Positions 49,949 to 59,643 of a stretch of DNA of 64,000 nucleotides are shown one piece after another. The translations under genes and the position numbers were made by a program. Under the pieces are notes generated by a model, which saw only the letters and a program-made list of their open reading frames with translations, was not told the DNA's origin and did not search any database. The stretch's first letter is position 1. The number at the start of each line of letters is the position of its first letter. This DNA is from Pseudomonas sp. p1(2021b) (GTDB taxonomy: Bacteria; Pseudomonadota; Gammaproteobacteria; Pseudomonadales; Pseudomonadaceae), in contig NZ_CP083746.1 in NCBI RefSeq assembly GCF_020151015.1, forward strand, positions 4,183,001 to 4,247,000, read 5' to 3'.

Positions 49949-50062
49949 AGGCCCAATCGCTGGCAAGCCAGCCCCCGTACGTGCGATGTCACGTTCGTTT
50001 CGTCTCGATTACCCACGTTCGGGAGCACCGCGTACGAGAGCTGGCTTGCCAGCGATTGGGGG
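49949..50062. repeat. REP-like pair, CGCTGGCAAGCCAGC variant
   Basis: Inverted arms CCCAATCGCTGGCAAGCCAG and its complement, about 70 bases apart, related to the pair at 43.6 kb. Confidence 0.8.
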
Positions 50063-50086
50063 TAAGCATTCGACCGGGTGACCGCT

Positions 50087-50141
50087 ATCGCGGGACAAGC
50101 CCGCTCCCACAAGTAGCTTGTGGGAGCGGGCTTGTCCCGCG
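50087..50141. repeat. Long perfect REP palindrome
   Basis: Two REP copies meet almost head to head. Arms of 27 bases (beginning ATCGCGGGACAAGCCCGC) are perfect complements with only one base between them. It sits 24 bases from the hmp stop codon. Confidence 0.9.
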
Positions 50142-50164
50142 ATGGAGCCAGCACTGCCGGCCGA

Positions 50165-51340
50165 TTACTCCAGCGCCGCCGCCGGCCCGAAGAACTCGTA
50201 GCGGCTCTGCTGCTCCGGCACACCCAAGCCCTTCAGGTGGCGCTTGACCGCTGCCATGAAGCCTTTCGGACCCAGGAAGTAGGCATCCAGGTCACGCTCG
50301 CCGGGCAGCCACTGGCCCAGTTGTTCCTGGCTCAGCAGGCCCACGGCATCGGCCTCGCCATGGCCGGCCTGCTCGTAGCAGTAGAAGCGCTTGAGCTGCG
50401 GGTGACGCGCGGCCAGGCCATCGATCCAGTCGCGGAAGGCATGCACCGCGCCGTTGCGCGCACAATGAATGAAATGCACCGGACGCTGGGTCTGCAGGGC
50501 AGCCTGGAGCATGGCCAGGGTCGGGGTGATGCCCACGCCGCCGCTGATGAGCACCAGCGGCTTGTCGCTGGCGGCCAGGGTGAAGTCCCCGGACGGCGGG
50601 AACAGCTGCAGGGTCTGGCCGACCATCAACTGGTCATGCAGGTAGTTCGAGACCTTGCCGCCCTCTTCGCGCTTGACGCTGATGCGGTACTGCTCGCCAT
50701 CGCACAGGGCCGACAGGGAATAGTTGCGGCGTTGCTCGGTGCCGTCGACGAACAGCTGCAGGCCGATGTACTGGCCAGGCTCGGCCTTGAGCACTGGCTT
50801 GCCGTCCACCGGGGCGAAATAGAACGAGGTGATTTCGCTGCTTTCCTGCTCGCGACGCACCAAGCGGAATTCACGGGTACCGCGCCAGCCGCCGACGGCC
50901 TCTTCCTTCTGCTTATAGAGGTTTTCCTCGGCGCCGATGAGGATGTCGGCCAGTTGACCATAGGCTGCGCCCCAGGCGTCGATCACTTGCGGGGTGGCAA
51001 TGTCCTTGCCCAGCACTTCTTCGATGGCGCGCAGCAGGCAGCTGCCGACGATCGGGTAGTGCTCGGGCAGGATCTGCAGGGCGACATGCTTGTTGATGAT
51101 CTGGCCGACCAGGCCACCAAGCTGTTCCAACTGGTCGATGTGGCGGGCATACATCAACACGCCGTTGGCCAGGGCACGCGGCTGGTCACCGCTGGCCTGG
51201 TGGGCCTGGTTGAACAGCGGGCGTACTTCGGGGTACTCGCTGAGCATCATCTTGTAGAAATGGGTGGTCAGGGCTTCGCCGCCGCTTTCGAGCAGCGGAA
51301 CGGTGGCCTTGATGATTGCACGTTGTTCGGCATTGAGCAT
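50165..51340 (-). CDS. hmp: Nitric oxide dioxygenase (flavohemoglobin)
   Basis: It converts NO to nitrate with oxygen and NAD(P)H. The globin domain has Tyr29, Gln53 and the proximal heme ligand His85, at the same positions as E. coli Hmp. The FAD domain follows (RRNYSLSAL) and then the NAD domain (LISGGVGITPTLAML, YLFGP-type YFLGPKGFM). Length 391. It is divergent from norR, and NorR sites with a sigma-54-like promoter lie between them. Confidence 0.97.
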   Translation of the reverse strand: MLNAEQRAIIKATVPLLESGGEALTTHFYKMMLSEYPEVRPLFNQAHQASGDQPRALANGVLMYARHIDQLEQLGGLVGQIINKHVALQILPEHYPIVGSCLLRAIEEVLGKDIATPQVIDAWGAAYGQLADILIGAEENLYKQKEEAVGGWRGTREFRLVRREQESSEITSFYFAPVDGKPVLKAEPGQYIGLQLFVDGTEQRRNYSLSALCDGEQYRISVKREEGGKVSNYLHDQLMVGQTLQLFPPSGDFTLAASDKPLVLISGGVGITPTLAMLQAALQTQRPVHFIHCARNGAVHAFRDWIDGLAARHPQLKRFYCYEQAGHGEADAVGLLSQEQLGQWLPGERDLDAYFLGPKGFMAAVKRHLKGLGVPEQQSRYEFFGPAAALE

Positions 51341-51388
51341 TGCAATGACTCCTGAGCCTGTGGCTTGAACTTGACTGCCTTGGCTCTA

Positions 51389-51403
51389 TCACCAATCGTG
51401 CCA
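51389..51403 (-). promoter_or_regulatory. Candidate sigma-54 promoter of hmp
   Basis: On the minus strand TGGCAC (51403-51398), five bases, then GTGA. The -24 element is perfect, while the -12 element differs from TTGC. The hmp ATG is about 50 bases downstream. NorR acts with sigma-54, so the location is right. Confidence 0.45.
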
Positions 51404-51428
51404 ACTTTTCCGGCCAATGAATCCGGGG

Positions 51429-51482
51429 GTTCCATGCACGGGGGAGTCAAAACGACACCGATGCGCGTATAGTCATATCGAC
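51429..51482. promoter_or_regulatory. Three candidate NorR binding sites
   Basis: GT-N7-AC, the E. coli NorR core, occurs at 51429-51439, 51446-51456 and 51472-51482. The last two share AGTCAAAACGAC and AGTCATATCGAC. They lie upstream of the hmp promoter and next to the norR start, as enhancer sites should. Confidence 0.6.
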
Positions 51483-51496
51483 CAACAGGAGTCCTT

Positions 51497-53047
<1,551 letters not shown>

Positions 53048-53149
53048 CAAAAAGCAGGGCCGCGCGATTGGCCCGCCACCTAAAGCCTGGCCAGAACAAG
53101 CCGATAACCCGGCAACCTCCTTTATTCCCGACAGACTCGAAGGTTGCCC

Positions 53150-54049
53150 ATGGCCACGCAAAACGCCCGTGCGGACTCGTTGTCCCTGCTGCTGTTCACC
53201 CTGCGCAGCGGCAAGCTGATGGCGATCAACCTGCTCAAGGTCAGCGAAATCATCCCCTGCCCTGCGCTGACCAAGCTGCCGGAGTCGCACCCTCACGTCA
53301 AAGGCGTGGCCACCCTGCGTGGCAACCCGCTGTCGGTGATCGACCTGTCGCGCGCCATCGGCGAACAGCCCCTGGCCGCCCCGGACGGCGGCTGCCTGAT
53401 CGTCACCGAGATCAGTCGATCGCGCCAAGGCCTGCACGTGCAGGCGGTGAGCCGCATCGTGCACTGCCTGAGCACTGACATAAAACCGCCACCCTTCGGC
53501 TCCGGCACCCGTTCGTTCATCACCGGCGTCACCCGCGTGGACAACACCTTGGTGCAGGTGCTGGACATCGAGAAGGTGATCCACGCCATCGCACCGCCGG
53601 CGCCCGAGCCTCATCCAGGCGAGCTCAGCGAAGAAGATGCGAGCCTCCTGGCCGCCGCCAACATCCTGGTGGTGGACGACAGCCAGGTCGCGCTGCAGCA
53701 ATCGGTCCATACCCTGCGCAACCTGGGCATCGAATGCCACACCGCGCGCAGCGCCAAGGACGCGATCAACGTGTTGCTGGAGCTGCAAGGCACCGAACGT
53801 GAAATCAATATCATCGTCTCGGACATCGAGATGTCCGAGATGGACGGCTATGCCTTTACCCGTACCCTGCGCGAAAGCCCGGATTTCCAGCACCTCTATG
53901 TGCTGTTGCACACCTCGCTGGACAGCACCATGAGCGCCGAGAAGGCCAGGCTGGCCGGCGCCAATGCCATCCTCACCAAATTCTCCTCGCCGGAGCTCAC
54001 CGACTGCCTGGTGGTGGCGGCGCGCACGGTAGTGTTTGCCGAACACTGA
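53150..54049 (+). CDS. cheV: Chemotaxis coupling protein CheV
   Basis: A CheW-like coupling domain (about residues 10-150) fused to a response-regulator receiver domain (about 170-297). The phospho-acceptor is Asp225 (IVSDIEMSEMDGY), with Asp176/Asp177 and Lys277 completing the pocket. Length 299. ATG 53150 follows GAAGG. No other chemotaxis gene is nearby, as is common for Pseudomonas cheV copies. Confidence 0.93.
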   Translation: MATQNARADSLSLLLFTLRSGKLMAINLLKVSEIIPCPALTKLPESHPHVKGVATLRGNPLSVIDLSRAIGEQPLAAPDGGCLIVTEISRSRQGLHVQAVSRIVHCLSTDIKPPPFGSGTRSFITGVTRVDNTLVQVLDIEKVIHAIAPPAPEPHPGELSEEDASLLAAANILVVDDSQVALQQSVHTLRNLGIECHTARSAKDAINVLLELQGTEREINIIVSDIEMSEMDGYAFTRTLRESPDFQHLYVLLHTSLDSTMSAEKARLAGANAILTKFSSPELTDCLVVAARTVVFAEH

Positions 54050-54127
54050 TAGATCCGGTGAAAAGCGCCCTGGGTCGTGCACGGCGAGTCGGGCATACTT
54101 TGCGTTCCCATGGAGCCCAGGTACACC

Positions 54128-54862
54128 GTGAACGACACCATCCGTTTCGCCTGCACCGGTTGCGGTAAGTGCTGCACCGGCCACCACGTTCCGCTGACCC
54201 TGAGCGAAGCTCGCCAGTGGGCCGCCAGCGGCGGCCAAGTGGTGGTGCTGATCGAAGGCTTCGTCGAAGACGGCCCAGGCATGCCTGCCGAACAGCGCGA
54301 CCACGTGCTACGCCGCTCCCATCCAGTAGTCTGTGGCGTGGCCGAACTGCGCGTCTCGGTGACCTTCGCCGCCTTCAACCCCGGCCGCTGTCGCAACCTC
54401 GACGACAACGACCTGTGCACCATCTATGAAAGCCGCCCGCTGGTGTGCCGCATCTACCCGGCGGAGATCAACCCGCACCTGCCCCTGCGCCCGGAAACCA
54501 AGGACTGCCCGCCCGAGGCCTGGGCACAGGGCCCCGAGCTGATCCATGGCCAGCTGCCGGTGGACCCACAGTTGGCCACCCTGATCGAGGCCTCGCGCCA
54601 GGCCGACCGCGACGACATCGCGGCCAAGGTCGCCATCTGCCAGGCCCTGGGCATGACCACCAGTGCCCTCAAGGGCAACGGCTTCACCGCCTACCTACCG
54701 GCGATGGAGCCGTTTGCCCAGGCCTTGGCCCAAGTGCCGGATGACAACCATGCGCCATGGACGCTTCACGTCGAAGCCCATGCCCTCGCGCAAACGCTGG
54801 CCAGCCATGGGCTGCAGACCACCGCCGAAGCACCGGTGTACTACGCCTTCATCGGATTCTGA
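54128..54862 (+). CDS. YkgJ family cysteine-cluster protein (second)
   Basis: A 244-residue protein with FACTGCGKCC at the N-terminus and further cysteines in GRCRN, DLCTIYESRPLVCRIYP and KDCPPEA. It is longer than the 41.7 kb member, with an extra C-terminal domain. Function unknown, probably metal binding. GTG 54128 has AGG at good spacing; the ATG six codons upstream has none, so GTG is preferred. Confidence 0.82.
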   Translation: MNDTIRFACTGCGKCCTGHHVPLTLSEARQWAASGGQVVVLIEGFVEDGPGMPAEQRDHVLRRSHPVVCGVAELRVSVTFAAFNPGRCRNLDDNDLCTIYESRPLVCRIYPAEINPHLPLRPETKDCPPEAWAQGPELIHGQLPVDPQLATLIEASRQADRDDIAAKVAICQALGMTTSALKGNGFTAYLPAMEPFAQALAQVPDDNHAPWTLHVEAHALAQTLASHGLQTTAEAPVYYAFIGF

Positions 54863-55055
54863 CATCCCCTGCCATCGGAGCTGCATGCCAAGCGCTCAAC
54901 GACGCGGGTTTGCGATGAAATCAGGTTATTTCCTGGCTTGATCATTACTTTTTGCGCAACAGTGCTTATCCAACTCAAGCCTGTTTCCGAGCCTGTATTG
55001 GGACTAACTTACGCCTGTCCCAATTAACACTTGCCTTGCAAGAAGGTTGTTTCAA

Positions 55056-55280
55056 ATGTCCAACAGTATGGGTATTGCCAGCGTTTTCGTCCTGTCGTCC
55101 CTGTTGCTGTCGCCCCTGGCCATGGCTGAAGAATCGCCGGCCTTCGTAGCCCGTAACGCCGAACTTTCCGCTGTTCACCAAACCGCGCGCGACGCCTATG
55201 CCGCTCAGCAAGCAGATGCGGCGAAAGACGTGCAGCAGACTGCTTCCAAGGTGGTTGCCGACGATCAGACCGAGAGTTGA
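55056..55280 (+). CDS. Small exported protein of unknown function
   Basis: A 74-residue protein with a clear signal peptide ([16 protein letters not shown], cut before EESPAF). The mature part is about 50 residues, alanine-rich and helical ([20 protein letters not shown]), with no cysteine. AGAAGG lies nine bases before the ATG. I do not recognise a family. A strong terminator follows, so it is its own transcription unit or the end of one. Confidence 0.75.
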   Translation: MSNSMGIASVFVLSSLLLSPLAMAEESPAFVARNAELSAVHQTARDAYAAQQADAAKDVQQTASKVVADDQTES

Positions 55281-55355
55281 TCGACGATTCCGTAGCGCCT
55301 GTATTTTCCCTCGGCTAGCCCGTGGGCGCCTGGTGCGTCGATATGTTAGCCTTTT

Positions 55356-55384
55356 AAAGCCGCTGCCGATCAGCGGCTTTTTTT
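55356..55384 (+). terminator. Terminator after the small exported protein
   Basis: AAAGCCGCTG/CAGCGGCTTT, 10-bp perfect stem with loop CCGAT, followed by TTTT. Confidence 0.92.
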
Positions 55385-55444
55385 ATGTGCCCGAATTATC
55401 AGCCACGCTGTTACGTATTCATAAAGAAACTTGCAAAACCCGAA

Positions 55445-55452
55445 AACAACAA
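55445..55452 (+). promoter_or_regulatory. Candidate Hfq-Crc CA motif before the porin gene
   Basis: AACAACAA fits the AANAANAA motif bound by Hfq with Crc in Pseudomonas. It lies 18 bases before the Shine-Dalgarno (55471-55476) of the OprD-family porin. Confidence 0.5.
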
Positions 55453-55485
55453 CGCCTCACCGCCAGACCAAAGGAGCTCGTACCG

Positions 55486-56817
55486 GTGTCTTCCGCGTTT
55501 CGCTTTACCCCGTTGTTCATTGCACTTGCCGCAACGATGCCTGTAGCAGCACATGCCGATGAAGCCAAGGCTGATGGCTTCATCGAAGGCGCTACCCTGA
55601 ACCTGCATTTTCGCAATGCCTACTTCAACCGCAACAACCTCAACCCAGGCGTGCGTGACCTGCGCGAATGGGGCCAGGGTGCCGTGGCGCGCTTCGAATC
55701 GGGCTACACCCCAGGCGTGGTCGGCTTCGGTCTCGATGCCCATGGCATCCTGGGCTTGAAGCTCGATGGCGGTGGCGGCCATGCCGGTACCAGCATCCTG
55801 CCTGAACACATCAAGGACAACGGCGAACTGGGCGCAGCCCCGCACTCATTCTCCACCGCGGGCGCGGCGCTCAAGTTCAAGGCCTTCGACACCGAACTCA
55901 AGGCCGGCGACCTGTTCCTCACCAACCCGGTGATCGCCGGCGGCGAAACCCGCATGCTGCCGCAGACCTTCCGCGGCGTGAGCCTGACCAACACCAGCAT
56001 CGACGGCCTGCTGCTCGAAGGCGGCCAGGTCAGCTTCACCAAGCCCTACAACCAAAGCGGCCATCGCCGCATCGACACCTACTACGGGCAACTGGCGGAC
56101 GGCACCAAGAGCGACCACCTGAGCTGGGCCGGCCTGTCCTGGAGCGGCACCGAGAACATCACCACCAACTTGTATGCCGCTGAACTGAAGGACATCTGGA
56201 ACCAGTACTACTTCGACTTCGACTACACCTATGTGGTCAACGACCTGGTCAGCCTCAACCCCGGCCTGCACTTCTACCACACCCAGGACACCGGCCAGGC
56301 GCTGCTGGGCAACATCGACAACAACACCTACAGCCTGCACTTCACCGTCAACGCCGGCTACCACAGCATCACCGCCGCCTACCAGCGCGTGAACGGCAAT
56401 ACGCCGTTCGACTACATCAACCTGGGCGACAGCGTGTACCTGGACAACTCGCGCATGTACTCAGACTTCAACGCCCCCAACGAGCGCTCCTGGAAGCTGC
56501 AGTACGACTATGACTTCACAGGCGTCGGCATCCCCGGCCTGAGCACCTCGTTCTCCTATTCGCGCGGCGAAGCCGACCTGACCAAGGCTGCCCAGAACGA
56601 CTACTACGGCTACTACAACGCCGATGGCAAGAACGCCATGCACTGGGAGCGCGACCTGGACATCAAGTACGTGTTCCAGCAAGGCAACCTCAAGGACTTG
56701 TCGGTGCTGCTGCGCTACGCCACCCACCGCGGCAGCCAGGGCTATGCCGATATCGACGACAACAGCGACAACGATGAAGTGCGGGTGATCGTCGATTACC
56801 CCTTGAACATCTTCTGA
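55486..56817 (+). CDS. OprD-family outer-membrane porin
   Basis: A 443-residue substrate-specific porin. A signal peptide ([15 protein letters not shown]) is followed by the OprD N-terminus ([19 protein letters not shown]). The barrel is typical, with [35 protein letters not shown] and a C-terminal phenylalanine. GTG 55486 has AAGGAG nine bases upstream. Family members take up amino acids, aromatic acids or dicarboxylates; the substrate is not clear here. Confidence 0.9.
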   Translation: MSSAFRFTPLFIALAATMPVAAHADEAKADGFIEGATLNLHFRNAYFNRNNLNPGVRDLREWGQGAVARFESGYTPGVVGFGLDAHGILGLKLDGGGGHAGTSILPEHIKDNGELGAAPHSFSTAGAALKFKAFDTELKAGDLFLTNPVIAGGETRMLPQTFRGVSLTNTSIDGLLLEGGQVSFTKPYNQSGHRRIDTYYGQLADGTKSDHLSWAGLSWSGTENITTNLYAAELKDIWNQYYFDFDYTYVVNDLVSLNPGLHFYHTQDTGQALLGNIDNNTYSLHFTVNAGYHSITAAYQRVNGNTPFDYINLGDSVYLDNSRMYSDFNAPNERSWKLQYDYDFTGVGIPGLSTSFSYSRGEADLTKAAQNDYYGYYNADGKNAMHWERDLDIKYVFQQGNLKDLSVLLRYATHRGSQGYADIDDNSDNDEVRVIVDYPLNIF

Positions 56818-57159
56818 CCTAAAGCCCAATGAGGTAATCCTGTAGGAGCGGGCTTGTCCCGCGATTGGGCCGGCCCAGCCGCCGCGGCTGTATGGCAAGG
56901 GCTTCGCCCTTGATCGCGGGACAAGTCGGACCGCCGCTCCTACAGGCCTTGTCAAATCAATGAATTATGCGTTGTTCTATGAGAGCGGGCTTGCCCCGCG
57001 ATTGGCCGGTACTGTCAGCGCCGCTGCCGAACAAAGGCTTCGCCAGCGATCGAGGGCAAGCACGCCCCCACGTTTTCCGTCGAACGAACCTTGTTCGCCC
57101 CTGCGCACTTCCCTAGAATACCGCCGCCGCGTAATCGCCCCGCCCGTGCAGTAGCGAGC
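56818..57159. other. REP-rich gap before the diguanylate cyclase gene
   Basis: It contains a composite REP element (56837-56946), a further REP arm (about 56981-57014) and a degenerate one near 57040-57075. No gene or clear promoter is visible. Confidence 0.75.
56837..56946. repeat. Composite REP element
   Basis: Opposed REP arms around a spacer. Bases 56892-56919 are the same 28-base module as at 31.2, 32.0 and 39.0 kb. The right arm contains the rearranged GGACCGCCGCTCCTACAGG seen inverted at 38.97 kb. Confidence 0.82.
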
Positions 57160-58656
57160 ATGCCCACTCGATCATCGCGTTCTCCCCTGTACAGGTCGCA
57201 CCCCGAACTGATCCTCAACCTGGGCAGTTGCCTCGCCGTGCTCGCCATCGTGGCCATCGTCAGCTACCTGCTGGCCCGCGAGCGCGACAGCGTCGAGCAG
57301 TCGGCCAAACGCTCATCGGGCAATATCGTTCAGCTCATCGAAAGCGACATCCTGCGCAACGTCGAACTCTACGACCAGTCCCTGCATGGGGTGATCTGGG
57401 CCGTGAAGCATCCCGAGCTGCTCAACAGCTCGCCGGAACTGCGCCAGCAGATCCTCTTCAACCAGACCTTCGCCGCCCCGGTGCGCGGGGATATCCTCTG
57501 GCTCGGCGCCCACGGTGATGTATTGGGCGACTCGCTGCATGCGCGCCCGCGCCAGGCCAATTTCGCCGATTCGGTGGCCTTCCAGGCCCACCGCGACCGA
57601 CCGGACCTGGGCCTGTTCATCAGCCCACCGTTCAAGGCCAGGCTGGGCGACCTCGACTGGTGCATCAGCTTCAGCCGCCGCATTTCCGGCCCCAACGGCG
57701 AATTTGCCGGGATCGCCGCTGGCGCATTACGCCTGTCGTATTTCACCGAACTGTTCGAACGCCTCGATATCGGCAGAGACAGCAGCATCAACCTGCTCAA
57801 CACCGACGGCCAGTTGCTGGCCCGACAACCCTCGCGCCCGCAAGACCCGATGATCGGCAGCGACTACAGCGAGCGGCCCAACTTCCAACGCATCCTCAAA
57901 GCGCGCAGCGGCAGTTTCACTGCCAGGTCCGAGCACGCCGGGGTGCAGCGCATCTATACCTTCGCCCGGGTCGCCGACCTGCCGTTGATCGTGCTGGTGG
58001 TGGACGCCTCCGACGAGGTGTTCCAATCCTGGCGCCGTACCGCGATCCTGGTCGGCGTCGCCACGGGCCTGTTGTGCATCGGTATCCTCTGGCTGACCTT
58101 GCTGCTGGGGCGCGAATTGCGTCGACGCCAGGAAGCCGAGCAAGGCCTGGCAGCGCTGGCGGCCACCGATAGCCTCACCGGGCTCGCCAACCGCCGACGG
58201 CTGGATCAGGTACTGCGCCAGGAATGGGCCCGCGCCCAGCGCAACCGCCAGCCGCTGGCCATCCTCATGGTGGATGTGGACCACTTCAAGTCGTTCAACC
58301 AGCGTCACGGCCATGCCGGCGGCGACCATGCCCTGCGCGAGGTCGCCAAGACCATAGAGCGCTGCATCCGCCGCCCTGCCGACATGGCTGCGCGCTATGG
58401 CGGGGAAGAATTCCAGGTGGTGTTGCCCGACACCGATCTGCCCGGCGCCAGGCTGCTGGCCGAACGCATACGCGCCAGCGTGGAGGCGCTGCCGACGTTC
58501 GGCAATGACGAGCGGCCGGTGACCGTGAGCATCGGCATCAGCCTGCACGTCCCCGGCACCCAGCAAAACCTCACAGGCTTGCTGGGTTCGGCGGACGAGG
58601 CGCTCTACCGGGCCAAGGCCAACGGCCGCAACCGTGTGGAAGGCCCGTCAGACTAG
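57160..58656 (+). CDS. Membrane diguanylate cyclase (GGDEF)
   Basis: It makes the second messenger c-di-GMP. A membrane helix (about 17-38) is followed by a ~245-residue periplasmic Cache-like sensor, a second helix (ILVGVATGLLCIGILWLTLLL) and a GGDEF domain. The active site is GGEEF (YGGEEFQVVL), and an inhibitory I-site RPAD lies five residues before it, so feedback control by product is expected. Length 498. ATG 57160 has only a weak GAG upstream. Confidence 0.9.
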   Translation: MPTRSSRSPLYRSHPELILNLGSCLAVLAIVAIVSYLLARERDSVEQSAKRSSGNIVQLIESDILRNVELYDQSLHGVIWAVKHPELLNSSPELRQQILFNQTFAAPVRGDILWLGAHGDVLGDSLHARPRQANFADSVAFQAHRDRPDLGLFISPPFKARLGDLDWCISFSRRISGPNGEFAGIAAGALRLSYFTELFERLDIGRDSSINLLNTDGQLLARQPSRPQDPMIGSDYSERPNFQRILKARSGSFTARSEHAGVQRIYTFARVADLPLIVLVVDASDEVFQSWRRTAILVGVATGLLCIGILWLTLLLGRELRRRQEAEQGLAALAATDSLTGLANRRRLDQVLRQEWARAQRNRQPLAILMVDVDHFKSFNQRHGHAGGDHALREVAKTIERCIRRPADMAARYGGEEFQVVLPDTDLPGARLLAERIRASVEALPTFGNDERPVTVSIGISLHVPGTQQNLTGLLGSADEALYRAKANGRNRVEGPSD

Positions 58657-59129
58657 GAGCGGGCGCGCGCGGCGTCGCGCAGCGCTTTTACCTGGTCATG
58701 GTTGCGCTGCACGCCCTGCAGCTGTTTTTCCACCAAGGCATAGGTCTCGTCGCTGGCGGTGCGGCCAAGCTTGACCAGCTTCTCCCGCGCATCCTTGTAG
58801 GCCTTCAGGGCGAAGTCCTCACCGCGCTCGACCTCGTTGAGCACCGCCTCCTCGCTCTTGCCGGTGAGCATCGACTTGAAGTTGACCCAGCCCCGGTGCA
58901 GATCGCCGCTCAGGCTGGTGGAGGTTTCCGGGTCGCCACCCAGGCGACGCACCTCGCCCTGCAGCTCGGCGGCAGCACTGGCGCACTCGCCGGCACGTTG
59001 GACGAAGAACGCCTTGAGCTCGGTGTTCTTCACATCTTCGGCCGACTCCTTGAAGCCTTTTTCGCCGTCTTTGCTGTACTCGATCAGGTCGTTGAGTACG
59101 TCGATCACGTCTTTATTGGGATGACTCAT
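58653..59129 (-). CDS. DUF2383/PA2169-type four-helix protein
   Basis: A 158-residue cytosolic protein of the PA2169 family (ferritin-like helical bundle, DUF2383). It begins SHPNKDVIDVLNDLIEYSKDG and continues with long amphipathic helices. Family members are often stress-induced, but no function is established. It overlaps the 3' end of the cyclase gene by four bases on the opposite strand. AAGGAG lies before ATG 59129. Confidence 0.85.
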   Translation of the reverse strand: MSHPNKDVIDVLNDLIEYSKDGEKGFKESAEDVKNTELKAFFVQRAGECASAAAELQGEVRRLGGDPETSTSLSGDLHRGWVNFKSMLTGKSEEAVLNEVERGEDFALKAYKDAREKLVKLGRTASDETYALVEKQLQGVQRNHDQVKALRDAARARS

Positions 59130-59328
59130 GGCGAGAACTCCTTGGCAGGTGATAGTCCCTTGTAGAAGAGCAGGCATCGTGCCAAGCCAGGAGATAAGAT
59201 AATTTCGTTTTAAAACAATAGATTACGCCCAACAAGCGCAACCTGTGACGAGGCGTTCTGCATGATTGCCGCTTGGGCGTTCGTGCACTTTGCAGTATGG
59301 TCGGCGCTTTGCACTGCCAGGCTGTCCG

Positions 59329-59550
59329 ATGAAACCCGAATCCCTGCAACTGCTGGTTACCCGCACCATGCCCTTCGGCAAGTACCAGGGGCGCCTGATC
59401 GCCGACCTGCCGGGCGACTACCTGGCGTGGTTCGCGCGCAAGGGGTTCCCGGCCGGGGAGCTGGGTGGATTGCTGGCCCTGATGCACGAGATCGATCACA
59501 ACGGGCTGGGGGAACTGCTGGTCCCGTTGCGGCGAACGATACGCCGGTAG
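59329..59550 (+). CDS. DUF3820 family protein
   Basis: A 73-residue protein with the family signature MPFGKYQGRLIADLPGDYLAWF. This motif resembles a conserved part of exonuclease-like proteins, but no catalytic site is present. Function unknown. It is divergent from the DUF2383 gene and convergent with fruA. Confidence 0.82.
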   Translation: MKPESLQLLVTRTMPFGKYQGRLIADLPGDYLAWFARKGFPAGELGGLLALMHEIDHNGLGELLVPLRRTIRR

Positions 59551-59568
59551 AGATTCAGCGCCTGTTGG

Positions 59569-59596
59569 ATCCAGCGCCGCCCGCGCGGCGCTGGAT
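59569..59596. terminator. Shared terminator between DUF3820 gene and fruA
   Basis: A perfect 12-bp stem (ATCCAGCGCCGC/GCGGCGCTGGAT) with a four-base loop lies between two convergent genes. A short TTT follows on the plus strand. Confidence 0.7.
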
Positions 59597-59643
59597 TTGT
59601 GCCCCTTCGTACATCCCAAGCCAGGCCTCACATAATCCAGGCT

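Larger units (their letters stand above)
49653..50164. other. Gap between hmp and dsbB
   Basis: It holds about 290 bases upstream of dsbB with no clear signal, then a REP-like pair (49949-50062) and a long palindromic REP (50087-50141). No gene is visible. Confidence 0.7.

Noticed and set aside
59207..59216. Palindrome GTTTTAAAAC between the DUF2383 and DUF3820 genes
   Set aside because: Too short and AT-rich to assign to any regulator; chance occurrence is likely.
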